NCBI RefSeq assembly: GCF_000003815.2
Contig: NC_049993.1
Location: 5,919,686-5,983,685 of the forward strand
Length of the DNA: 64,000 nt
From: Branchiostoma floridae
Lineage: Eukaryota > Chordata > Leptocardii > Amphioxiformes > Branchiostomatidae
Direction: 5' to 3'
The position numbers and the translations under genes were made by a program. Under the pieces are notes generated by a model. It saw only the letters and a list, made by a program, of their open reading frames with translations. It searched no databases and was not told where the DNA came from. Positions 52,941 through 64,000 of this stretch are shown here, one piece after another (the stretch's first letter is position 1; every line of letters starts with the position of its first letter).

Positions 52941-53806
52941 CTAAGGGGACAGAAATAAAAAAGAAATCTCATAGCTAGAGCACCGTAATATATGTCTAAC
53001 ACACTATATTGTTTCAGTGGTCATTATGAATTTTTCGCTAACTCTGTCTATGCGAGACCAACTCCGAACCCAGGCCAAGCCAACAACCTTCCCATCCTGC
53101 TAGTCTCCAGTTACGTACATCATCTTTCACCTCACATCCTGTCATTTTACAATACTGAAATAACTACGGACACGCACCGGGCAAACAAACACACAAACCG
53201 AAGACAATACCGCAAACCAGTCTGCCATTGTAAACGAGGTTGACCTTATCGGTTCAAACAGGATTTGCCATTTAAGCGACTCCACACACAATGGCACGCC
53301 AGGCTCTGCCATTTATCACCATGTCACGAATGTTTGTATAGCTTTGTGAGCATAAACGGATAACCATCTACCCTCTCAAAAATGTCGAAATCACTTCAAA
53401 TTGAAAGCACGTCGTGAAGAGAGGACAGCTGATAATATTTCCTCAATACTCTAGATCTCTTAGCAACTGTTGCTTTTTTTATTGCCCCGCTTTCTCAGAT
53501 TTTCTAACAGTGGCGTTCAACTTGACATTACAGAGGGTGATGCTATCGGGAAGTAGACATCAGCAATCATCAACCTCTGTCAACCTCTGCTTGGAGAGTA
53601 TAGTTAACAACAAAGAACGTTTGCAACTATCCCGTCAAGCCACGCATTGCCGCGGATTATGGGCTGATTCAGTTATGAACTCTGTAACAGTTAAACAATA
53701 TCCCTGCTAAGTACTGTTTGTTCCATGGCTGAATGATGTATTGGCTTGGATACATTACGAACTTTGCCCGGTGGAGGAAAAAAAGTCTCCAAAAAAGGTA
53801 ACGTTA
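52941..53806. other. Upstream of FABP gene C exon 2; no exon 1 seen
   Basis: Searched on the minus strand for an ATG followed within about ten codons by Phe-x-Gly-Lys/Thr-Trp and a phase-1 donor; not found. Confidence 0.4.
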
Positions 53807-54169
53807 GGCCACAACAATTTAATTTCTTGGTTCACGGATTCGCTCGCTCCTATTTTTTGGAGAAAAAAAATAAAAATAAAAATTACCACTCCGCAAATTT
53901 TCACCATTAATGAAACCATTCACCAACTTTCTGGTGTAGCAAATTGGCCTTTATATTATAAGCTCCTTAAAGTGTGGGTACAGGTGCTGTTACTGTACAA
54001 TAGTAGTGTTTTTGTACTTTTTTTCAAGCTGAAAACTTTTTTTCTTTATGTTTTGGATTAGCCGTTACCTTTACCCCAACCATTTTACAATTTTTATTTT
54101 TATTTCGCCCTCTCGCTCCATATTTTTTATGAAAAAATCTGTGAACCAAGAAATTAAATTGGTGTGGCC
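53807..54169. mobile_element. PIF/Harbinger-like MITE, family 2 copy C
   Basis: Same family as 13,417 and 31,199 but with the interior in opposite orientation. It is flanked by TTA at 53,804-53,806 and 54,170-54,172. Confidence 0.92.
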
Positions 54170-54624
54170 TTAGAAGTCTCACAAAAACTCAGCATGAATA
54201 GCTTCTGCATGAAATTTACGTCTTTGTGAAAACAAGGACAACGTCCTTGGTGAAAAATAGTAGGATTTCAATTTGGAATGGAGTTCAGTTTTAGTGATAG
54301 GTTTCCTTTTCTACTTTCTCTATTTCTTTCTCCTTGCTTTATCTACTGATTTGCTGTTTCCTCACCGTGAGCTCACCCGGGCTACAAAAAAAGTTAATCA
54401 AACGGCAGAGCACAAAAAGCCATCGGAAAACATTACAACGCTTTCACCTGAGTTCACCTGCACAACCACGTGACCTTCACCATGGAAACCGCTGAGGATG
54501 GAATCGATGCCACCGACACGAACTGCTTTCCGAGAAACCAGCGATCGGGCTGGGCTCGAGACCCAAAACAAATCATTCAATACTAGTATTATGAATATAC
54601 TGTGCCTCTGAGTTTACAGCTTTT

Positions 54625-54803
54625 GCCTAGCCTCCATAGCAGGCTTTCTGGAGCCTTTTTATCGGCTCATAATACACTTTTGCTGGCCATGTCTTTTTGT
54701 ACTGGGTCGATTGTACTACGTTCAGTACAAAAAGAAATGGCCAGCAAAAGTGTATTATGGGAAAAAAATGAAAGGCACAAAGAACCTGCCATGGAGGTTA
54801 GCT
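54625..54803. mobile_element. Foldback MITE, family 1 copy B
   Basis: Ends GCCTCCATAGCAGGC and, inverted, GCCATGGAGGTTAGC. The centre has AGTACAAAAAGAAATGGCC, as in the copy at 474. Confidence 0.8.
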
Positions 54804-54842
54804 TTTGTCCCTTTCCAGTATAGATTACTGCCTCTCAGCAGA

Positions 54843-55052
54843 TACTATAAATGCAGAGATGTTCGCGGTGGATTAATGTTCGCGGTTTTCGCGGTGACCA
54901 CTTAACCGCGAACTTAAAACCACCGCGAACATTTTTCCATTATGTATTAGACTGCAGTCCATGGTGTTACCGCAAACTTAAATCCACCGCGAAAAGTCAT
55001 TTTCCCGCTACCGCGAAATTAAATCCCCGCGAAATTAAATGCATTTACAGTA
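54843..55052. mobile_element. MITE family 4 copy B (TACTGTAAATGCA ends)
   Basis: The right end TGCATTTACAGTA is intact; the left end is TACTATAAATGCA. Same TTCGCGG-rich interior as the copy at 50,571. Confidence 0.88.
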
Positions 55053-56239
55053 ACACCCAAGCCTCCCGCTTAGCAATGAATTATGGCTGGGTTATTTTAG
55101 TGCCCTTTCACGTCGTTGTGTTTGTACACCAGCCGGGCTAGCTGTTGTGTTAACTGTGCGCCAGGGAGTCGTGTGTTGTTGTTTTTTTTTTCAGACAAAC
55201 TCTGGCTCTGCAAAGTGCTTTCGATATCCTACTAGGCCACCTCGGTCGTCACTATGGAGAATCTAAGTCCGTAAATGCAAGACCATAAAATGGCACAGTT
55301 CACGACATTGACTTTTGTGTACTGTTTTTTGGTAGTTGTATAAGTTCAAGTCGTTCACCTGTCGTTTTGTTGCCAGTTCTGGTGCCTTTTTCATGGTGCG
55401 TTTTGTAATTTTCTTGTGTTTACCCTTGATTTGTGCTCTCGAATATGAGCCAAGCTAATCTGCTTTTTTAGTGTTTCCTCGGAATCCATAGAGAAATTTG
55501 TGCGTATGTGATGTGACTAATTATAACATTAATAACACATTGTCATACATATATAAATACTTTTCGAACTGTTTCTCACAAAACAAGAAGTTAAAAATGC
55601 CCCCGTATATTTATACAGGACCATGCGAAAACGGATCGGGAAGAAAAAGGTTATTAGAACATTTCCTTTTGTAACTATTTGGTGTACCTTTCTGTAGCAT
55701 ATTTTCGTTTGAAATATTAATTCTTTAAGCTTTAAGTCCCTTGAGCTGTTCATGACAAGAGCACGAACTTTGTCCTAATCTAGCTCATACAGTTTTATGT
55801 AAATAGCATTCGCATTTCGCAACCCTTTTGAACACTAGGTAATGGATAACTTGACATTTTAATGGCCCAACTTGAATGTCACATCTGGTGCACACCGTTC
55901 GGGTTTTCGAACGCTATTCAACATAATCCAGCAAACACAAAGACACACAGATACAATCTTACCAATAAAATACGATGCTTTCGGGGAAACATTACTCTTC
56001 TAAAAAAAAACTAAATCGCTGTAAAAACACGAAATGAAATTTCTACATGTTGGGAAGAGGAAGAAGTTGCACACAGTTGGTAGACATTGCAGCCCATTAA
56101 TTAGGACGGACGCCAGGCACACATTAAGAACGAAGACCCAACAAATCCTGCAGTCAAAACTTAGAATGCCTTACAATACGCTCTTGACTTGTTGTAAGGT
56201 AAACACTCAAAACATGTTAAGACCTCCCGCCTCCTCCAA
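55053..56239. other. No gene seen
   Basis: AT-rich sequence without a supported exon, up to the assembly gap. Confidence 0.4.
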
Positions 56240-56339
56240 NNNNNNNNNNNNNNNNNNNNNNNNNNNNNNNNNNNNNNNNNNNNNNNNNNNNNNNNNNNNN
56301 NNNNNNNNNNNNNNNNNNNNNNNNNNNNNNNNNNNNNNN
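56240..56339. other. Assembly gap (100 N)
   Basis: Exactly 100 N bases; the round number suggests a gap of unknown true size. Confidence 0.99.
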
Positions 56340-56532
56340 CCACAGCAAGATCTGCTTGGAGATTACGTTATAAGCCCCTTGAGTTATTCTCTTTCAATCT
56401 AAGTCTGAAGCAAAATCTGACCTTGAAGTTCAAAAATCCACTAGGAGAGCCAAACTAACATTTACTCTGACCAATAAAAGCTACATACCACTTTAAAGTC
56501 ACCACCATTATAAGTATGTCCAATTTCTCTCC

Positions 56533-56690
56533 AGTGTCACTAACGAACGACATTGTATAGTGTCTGAAACGGCTGACCGTTTCCAAAATCATATCCAGTT
56601 GCTTCTATCATTAACTGCTTTTTGTCGTATCTTATTGTACTTGGATGTCCAACCTTCATCGACGTAGCATGTCTAGAACACAAGAAATAA
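56533..56690 (+). repeat. Repeat family 3, third copy
   Basis: CCAGTGTCACTAACGAACGA, GTCTGAAACGGCTGACCG and CAACCTTCATCGACGTAGC align with the copy at 33,705. Confidence 0.65.
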
Positions 56691-56899
56691 AAGCCTATTT
56701 TATATAAAGGTATGCTTCAGTACCTTTGAAAGCCGTTAGGTGGCTCCAAATCTGATCATATATTATAAAGGTCTCATCTCATCATTTTGACACGCGGACA
56801 CTCCCCAAAACATAACCTTTTTGGCAATGGTAATGATACTATCATAAATTAAGGAGGCAAGTAAAAAAAACAGAAACCATTCTGTCAAGTCATTGCTGT

Positions 56900-59800
56900 A
56901 ATTTATTGAATGTACAGGGTTTTGGTATTTGAAACGAACATACATACATGTATGTAATAAACAATAACTGATAATAAATCTCTTGATAAAACCAGAGTAA
57001 AACACCTACAAACACATAATTTTGGTTTAAGACATACTTAATATATGGAATTATGATAATTGATTATATACACACACAAACGTACATTATCATTTTCACA
57101 TTTATGTTCAGACACTTCCAATTCTTATAGAGACACAATTTACAATAGGACTGATCGGTGCTGTATATAGAATAAAAATTAGTATGTGTAACTCAAAAAC
57201 TAGCAAAAAGCTATCCTCAATATAGCAAGGATAGGCTGCACCTACACTCAAGCAATGAAACAAGGCGTACATTCCCCTACCCACCCACCAAACACCAAGG
57301 AGGCGATGTTAACTGTATGGTCAACTCTCACACTACTATGTCATGGCTAACAGTAAATAGCTGTTTGTTACCACCTCTGTGTTTAGGCTTTGCTTGTTGC
57401 AAATGCACAGTTCAGATGTTGTTGCTTTATTTCCATTTTTTCCATCCAGACCTTGATTGTTTGGAGACCAGTTGCACAATAGGTCTGATAACGAGTAGTG
57501 CTTTGTTATTTGCAACTATCAACAAAATCTATACAGTACTTAGATAAATCCCCTTAAACCGAGATTTTTGGAGTTGTGGTTTTATGCCATATTAGCTCAG
57601 AACAAAATCACAATAAACAAACCCCCACTTTTCTGATGTGAACATTGTGAGTTACTTCTGCAAAATGGTTTGACAAAGTGTCAAGTCGTTATAAGGGCAG
57701 ATATGAACACACTACAGATATAGGACGTCTGAAAAGTGAAAAAAAAAGACATCAATAAAAACCACACTACACACACATTCACTAGCTGCCTATAACTACT
57801 CTCTAATAAGTACACTAAAACTTAAGTTAGATGCAATGACAAGCAAACACAGCCAATGCAACCCTTCGTTTCAAAACACAACCAGCACTTAAAATTCACT
57901 TAACGTGGCTAAAATCAAGGAATTCTGAGTAATAATTGGTCCCTTATAAATGTAAAATCAAGCTAAGATTATGACTATTCTGGACTTTTACATTTTGTGC
58001 ACCTTAATACAATCAAATGCTAAATCAAGATATATCCATTTGAGTAAGAAAATGCCTTTCACTTATCATAATTACTTTCAGGTGCACTGGGCCTCATATT
58101 AAGCACTACAGCATTACTGTACAAACTTACTTGCGTGCCCCCCATACTTTGGTCACTGGTTAGTGTGCACAAGCATCACCATGTTAGAAAACCCCTTATG
58201 AGCCTCACAAGATCCAGACCAAAGTCATCTCTCCAACCAAACATACAACTAAGGGATTTACATTTTTGCCTTCAAATAACAATAATTTAAAATCAAGTTT
58301 TAGAATGGTCCACTAAAAGATTACAACACGTCACCTGTAGTGAACTATTGTCAGTTGCAACACTATTGTTTTTCTTCTTTACAACATGACTTATGTATAA
58401 TTAAGTACAATTAAGTGTCCTACACCTTAATTTTCCAAATTTGTGATTTTTTTTCTATACAAAAATAGACAATATTGTTTTTGTCATTTACATCAGTTTT
58501 TTGTTGTTGTATAAAACAATGGCCTATAATCATGCCATTATCAGATACATACAGATACATACCTTATTGTATGTAATGTTTCATATGTATACAACAGTAT
58601 AGTTTACTCCCCCAAAGTGTTATCAATGTTACGAGTGCATAGATTCCTGCATAGTCTGCAGTCATGGTCTACTCTAGGCCTTAACTTACAAACTCCCAGT
58701 AGAAAATCTTCAGAAATATCTATTTAGTTACAGGTACAGAAATTTGTTTGTACTTTGATAACCAGGGAGGTACCCAGGTTTAATAACTGGGATTTGGATG
58801 AGCAGAATCTGAGAGATTTGCTGTCACGAGCCGATTCTGACATTATGCCCTTATAAGGAGAATGGTAACCATGGAAACCAGGAGTCACCCCCTCTAGAAG
58901 TCTTATCATTGGTTGCTGTACTTGTTTCTGTGAAAATCACTTCCTGTACATGTGAATTCAAACATTTCAGAGCTAGTTTGAAAGTGTCATGTATAAATTG
59001 TATCTAATGTGCTCTACATTCTTACATGTACATACCATGCACCATTCTTATAGATGGATCCTTTTGTTGACATAATTATTGCTTTGTATCATATTTCTCC
59101 TTTTTAAGCTGCTGGGACAAATCCTGGGTTTGCTGACAGAGACTTAAAAGTTACTATGATTTTACATTTTGTAAAAAAGTTTCATTTTCTGTGTAGAAGT
59201 TCTATTTTGGAACCTTGCAATTTTGGGTACTGACATAATAATGTCATCTATCTATCTATCAGTAAAAGGAATTACAGGGTTTTACTGAGATTTTATGAGT
59301 ATTTTTTTTTACAAATTTTCAGGTTTCATACAAATCATTAAACTTTGTTTTTCGTTTCAGTTTCAATAGAAATTTGATTAAAAATCTTTTCCTAAAATTC
59401 TGTATCATTTGCAAACCTTAAGACTGACATTTGTACCGACGAGCAGCTTAAAAATGTACAAACAAGCCCCAGAAGTCATGCTTCTACTTTGTCTTAAGAC
59501 ATGCACAGACAACACTGGATCAAAGTGTGACTTCTCCTTACTGACCACCTAAAATATACAGAAGTTTTGGATCAAAATCTTACTTACAAAGCATGGGATT
59601 GGTGGGCTAAAATGCACTCTCCCCGGTCTTGTTGTTGTTGTTATTGTTGTTGACAGGGAGTGTGTATTTCAACCATTCTAACCCCAACCTTACACTACCT
59701 AAGGCATCGGTTTGGAATTCTTCTTGCTGTTTTACACAATTGCAATAATCATACATCCCCTTTCCCCCTATTTCCAATTTACCCTCAAAGCTTGTGCTCA

Positions 59801-59914
59801 TTTGTTCAGTCATCTTTCTTCCAAAATAGTGCAGTTAACCACCCAGGATGCACTGCTTTACCCACAACCCCCTTTGTCGATGATGATGATGACATCTAAT
59901 GGTGGAGAGAGGCT
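56900..59914 (-). other. Probable long 3' UTR of the minus-strand gene at the right edge
   Basis: About 3 kb of AT-rich sequence directly follows the stop codon at 59,915. Minus-strand AATAAA motifs near 57,427 and 56,902 are possible ends. No other exon was recognised. The extent is inferred. Confidence 0.4.
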
Positions 59915-62900
59915 CTAGTAGTATGTATGCGTTGGCTTGAGCGGCTATGAAGGAAGAAAAAAAATCATGTCAGAAAAATACTATTCATCAAATATCCTAG
60001 TCAGATATTCTGTCAGAATATCAAATATTCAGACATGCAATTACATGCTGTACTCAGTCAAATTAAGCTTCAAACAATAGAATTAGTAGTTATGTGCTAC
60101 TACATCTCTGCAGTCCAAACATTTTTAATCAGATAAATTCCTGTTAGGTTCTAGATAAAACCAGACAAACTCATCAGAAAGGTGGGAACAAAATAAGTAC
60201 ATATGTTTGTAACAAAACACAACAAGCAACTCCTGAAAACGGGTTAATCTCAATGGAAACGGAGAGAAGCAAAGGTTAAAACTTAACACGTGTCTACCAA
60301 AGAAAAGTGGTAAACTTCAGTCCAAATGGTGTGTAAGAACAGAGAGAACAGCACAAGCAGGGTTTTCATTGAAAACTGGGTGGAACCAAATGACATTTGC
60401 GGATTATTTCCTCACACAACATCACAAAAGCAACACAGCAAGTCACGAAACAAGTCACAGTCAAACTGCACAACACACCACACACAAACACAAAGCCGTA
60501 TATTTCAACAAGGGACACTGAAGATTCGCAGGCATTTGAGAAATTCTTTTGGATTTCCGTCAACCAAAACCCTCAGAGGAGGTGGTTTCCTCTTGTTTAG
60601 AAGGTGTACACCCAGGGCTCTAGCCAGCGTCCGTTTTTCCGTCAATTGACGGAAATTTGTTGCGTCTGACGGAAAAATTTTCAAACCAATCCGTCAACCT
60701 TGACGGACAAAAATCCTTGGTGGAACCTTCAGGCGGCTTGGGGACGCCATCCACGGCCGTAAAAGCCATACACTGTTTGTTTTGCTATTGTTATGATTGT
60801 TGACAATGTGTGTCGGTGCCCTTTCGCATACGATAATCTCATTAAAACCCGTTTTTCAAGGTCTCAGTTCAGTCCTTCCAAGGACGTTGGTCCTTCTAAT
60901 TAATTTTCGCGACAATTGGCTGACGGAAAAAAGTTTCGAGCTGGCTAAAGCCCTGTGTACACCATTCATGGTTTGTATGTTGACATTTTCCTCATCATTT
61001 GTAGTTAGAGTCCACTGAACAACCACAACACAACAAGTCAAAACAGTGTTAGAATGAACACACATCTGTGGCAGTGTTCTGACTGAAGTTTTGGAAACTG
61101 TGGGTGTTTTGCTGACTCTGCTTTTGGGCATGTGAAGGCCTGGTTAGAAAAGGTGTTCCTAGGATGATGTGCCCTAGGAATTGAAAACTCCATCCTGCAA
61201 GGCTGTAGGTAGTGTTCTTAAAGTATCCTTCTATTGCATCAAAAGAATTGATCAAGTCAGAACACACGTAACACAGATCAACGGGGAAGGGGAAAACATG
61301 CAGCTTTCCCTGTTTTAGACCCCCCGTGGGATGACCCCTGCACTTCACAGCAAACAGCAAGCAACCGTGCGACACTGGGGGAAGGGAGGGGGTGGAAGCT
61401 GCCCCCTCCCTGAGCACTGCGGATGGTATGGCCCACAGTCCCATCAGCCCCCAGTGCCAGCATCTACACACAGACTTACTGCGTTAGTGCTTCGGGTGTT
61501 ATATTTGATGACGGGCGAGCCACGGAAATCAGCGGCAGTTATATCGGACAGTTTATTGTTCCCCCGGGACAATTCGGCCACTTTGATTTCGTCCGTTTTC
61601 TCCATGGACTTGTGGATTCGGTCTCGGTCTTTTCGCCGGTGATGTATGATGGGTTGGGATGAAGCAAGACGGAGAGAGCTAGAGGGGGGACAGGGTGAGG
61701 AGGGAGGGAAGACACAGTGTTAATGATGTACCCTTACACCTAGACCTGTCACCCTTCACACCCCTGATGGGAATGGACTGTCCCAAACAGCATCCTTTAC
61801 ATTACATGGCACAGTCCATTCCTTTTCCAGGAGGGGGGACAGGAGCAACAGGTCCAGACAATAGGGGACTGCACTAGGTGTTTAGAGGCATACCATGTGC
61901 CACTACTGCTGGGAAGCCATACACTACTGTATAATGGCCAGACATGCACAGCCTTGCACGGGCTACAAGCAAAGAGTGGCTACACTCAGACAAGGACGGA
62001 TTACAAACATATGAAGTAAAGCTTGTGTGAACCACTCCCTTTACAGGTACATGCAACAGTCAACATAAAACACATCACCCTTCCCTTGTATGTGAAGGTA
62101 ACTCTCTTGATGGGTATTAGCACTGTATATTTTCTATCAAAAACACAAACACATGCACACTAGCCCATTCACTCCTGTACGATAGTTCATTCCAGTTACA
62201 CTCTTGATAGACAAGGCAAGAGTTCTGGTAATGCCATCAGCACTTCTAGGGGTGGTTGGTTGCAGTGCATGCGGTAATATGTTACCAGTACTTCTTTGTA
62301 GGATTAGTTCGCTCAAAATATCTACGGTATTCCTTTCTCGCAAACAAAGGAAGAGAGTAGCTTTTCACAGAATGCGAGTTACGAAAGCAAGAAGAATACG
62401 AGCGTGAGGTTTCAGACGGAAGCAGGGAATATTCAGACAAGTGCACATAACCAACTCTGGAAGGGGAGGAGAGGATGGAAACAGAAAGAAGGAAAGAAAA
62501 ACAATATGATGACATGGCAGAAATATCTTCAAAGAAAAAAGACTGTGCAGAAATAAGAACAAGAGACAAGTACAAAAAGTAAATGAGATATTTGCAAGTA
62601 CAGACTGCTATTTTCAGGCTGCAATAGACCATAGCACTGTCACTTTCAAATCCCTGATTTTGAGCTCATTTGAAATTTCTTTAAATCAAGCCACAACAAT
62701 GGACCCTTCCAGCCGAACGCGATATCGAACAAATAGAACCCCCTATTCTATTTCGAATACTCGGTCAAAAACAGCCCTAGTGGGAAAGGAATGGGCAAAG
62801 AAAAATGCTATGCCTTTTTTGTTGAAGACTATACCGACCGAGTATTATTGTTTTGGGAAGGGTAGGCGCTACATAGCATTACTTTCTTCCTCGACAGGAT

Positions 62901-64000
62901 GCGCATGTAAGGCAATGTACGTAGAAGAGACGGGACTCTGCACCAGCGGACTTTGTAGTAGTGTCTTATATTTGACACGTGGTACAAGCTCCCTCTCCGT
63001 TAGTGACCGAGCTGCTTTCTTCTTAATTTGTTTTTTCTCCAAAGCATGTATGCACATGCCATGCATGCAACAAACGCAGTAGAAACCCTGTCACAGATAT
63101 ACGTACCCAGATTTACACCTGCATCTACCGCATATCAGAAACCGGGCACTCCTGCCCACCAACAAGGTAATATTATGGAGCACCTCCCACTTACGCTTTG
63201 ACTGAAATTATATCACCCTTACCGCAACTATATGCGCCCCCTCCTCAAATGACTGTACCTAGTGGATGTAGCATTCCACAAAGAATGCATAGCATTTTTC
63301 TTCCGCCTGTTCTGAGAGGATTTTAAGGCCACAAATTGAAAACCGAAGTCAGCCGGTATTCTCAGCTTGATAGCGGCGGCGGCCATGTTTTTGCAACTCG
63401 CGCCGTTTTTGACCGAGGTTTTGAAATAGAACCCGAGATCGAACAGGGGGCGGGGCTTATGGTGTTCGGCTGGAAGGGTCCATTCATTTCCTTGACTCCT
63501 GAATATTCTAATGTAAGGAACAAGATGCAAACATAGGACTGGAAGGAAAAATCACATCCGACAAGTCATGTAGCCTAATACTTTCCTCTTAGACTCTTCC
63601 TGTATTATCTCCCTATAGCACATAATTTGTCTTAAATCCAAGAAGCAACGAATCAAATTGGTGTGACTTAAAAAGGTGAATCTAAGAAACATTCATCTGG
63701 TTAGCCTCCTTAGCTGGCTCTATGAGACAGGCTTTTGGGGGGCTTTTCTGAAGCCATATGAGCTCTATTGCACTCTGTCTCAGGCAGTCATGCCTCTACA
63801 AGGCAATATATCTTATATGCCATCAAAAGAAGCATATCATAAGCCCCCCAAAAGCTTGAATTTTAAGCCTGATATCAGTGATAAGAAGGCTAGTATCTGG
63901 TGTTTTCTGGTACCTTTTTAACGCTGCGGTGGCGGTACTGGCCGTGCTCCTTGTTGTTCGCTTGATGACGGAGGAACTGGAGCTGACTTTGGAAGACTTG
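59915..64000 (-). CDS. C-terminal exons of an unrecognised gene continuing past the right edge
   Basis: The last exon 59,915-59,944 encodes PLKPTHTYY and a TAG stop after a TTCATAG acceptor. The penultimate exon 61,480-61,678 is 199 nt with donor GCA|GTAAGT. It encodes a basic then polar stretch including HHRRKDRDRIHKSMEKTDE, IKVAELSRGNNKLSDITAA and SPVIKYNTRSTNA. The last two exons join in phase 0. A further candidate exon, from the right edge down to about 63,923, ends at AAAAAG|GTACCA. Read in the frame ending in phase 2, it joins the penultimate exon and is Ser/Thr-rich (SSSSSVIKRTTRSTASTA). Another frame (FRHQANNKEHGQYRHRS-like) is also open, so that exon's frame is unsure. I recognise no family. 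A cytoplasmic, phosphorylatable tail would fit the composition, but that is a guess. Confidence 0.6.
60613..60955. mobile_element. hAT-like non-autonomous element
   Basis: Ends CAGGGCTCTAGCCAGC and, inverted, GCTGGCTAAAGCCCTG. An exact 8-bp duplication TGTACACC flanks it at 60,605-60,612 and 60,956-60,963. The interior has several TTGACGGA motifs. It lies in the intron before the last exon of the right-edge gene. Confidence 0.93.
61700..63690. other. Intron of the right-edge gene, no further exon supported
   Basis: Mixed composition. A small extra exon cannot be excluded, but the splice phases do not require one. Confidence 0.35.
63699..63893. mobile_element. Foldback MITE, distant relative of family 1
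   Basis: GGTTAGCCTCCTTAGCTGGC with GCTTTTGGGGGGCTT is mirrored by AAGCCCCCCAAAAGC and AAGAAGGCTAG. Both the position of AGCCTCC and the layout resemble family 1, with a diverged interior. Confidence 0.6.

Overview
This looks like nuclear DNA from an intron-rich invertebrate deuterostome, most likely a cephalochordate (amphioxus, Branchiostoma-like). The grounds are small, cleanly spliced animal genes (a tandem-domain protein tyrosine phosphatase, ELOF1, fatty-acid-binding proteins) spaced a few kb apart, and a dense, varied load of short non-autonomous transposons. Nothing bacterial, organellar or viral was recognised. The species assignment is an inference. All exon models come from reading frames, splice signals and intron phases read by eye.

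Layout. 1-2.5 kb: a foldback repeat, one orphan exon (731-870, +) and a TG microsatellite. 2.55-5.71 kb (-): a three-exon gene for a 742-residue membrane-associated protein of no family I recognise, with three short charged repeats and six hydrophobic repeats of about 60 residues. 6.75-13.34 kb (+): fourteen exons of a tandem-domain protein tyrosine phosphatase in which both domains have lost catalytic residues. 14.45-18.22 kb (-): a complete six-exon gene for a 508-residue Ser/acidic-rich protein, with a LINE 3' fragment in one intron. 19.0-23.2 kb: a roughly 4.1 kb inverted-repeat-bounded element filled with about 24 copies of a 136-bp satellite. 23.2-25.5 kb: a 1.3-kb tandem duplication that keeps splice sites. 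26.8-27.4 kb: a 101-bp tandem array. 27.8-32.4 kb (+): ELOF1, with two alternative first coding exons.

33.46-38.88 kb (+), 46.80-49.29 kb (-) and 51.63-52.94 kb (-): three diverged fatty-acid-binding protein (FABP) genes; the last lacks a visible first exon. Between and within them lie many foldback or MITE-type elements, including a roughly 3-kb element with long inverted repeats at 41.7-44.7 kb. 56,240-56,339 is an assembly gap. 56.9-64.0 kb (-): the 3' end of a gene that continues beyond the right edge, with a long apparent 3' UTR.

The genes do not form a pathway; this is ordinary eukaryotic linkage. The most notable items are the repeat-built membrane protein, the doubly degenerate phosphatase, the ELOF1 alternative exons, the divergent FABP trio, and several mobile elements whose ends and target-site duplications can be read exactly.
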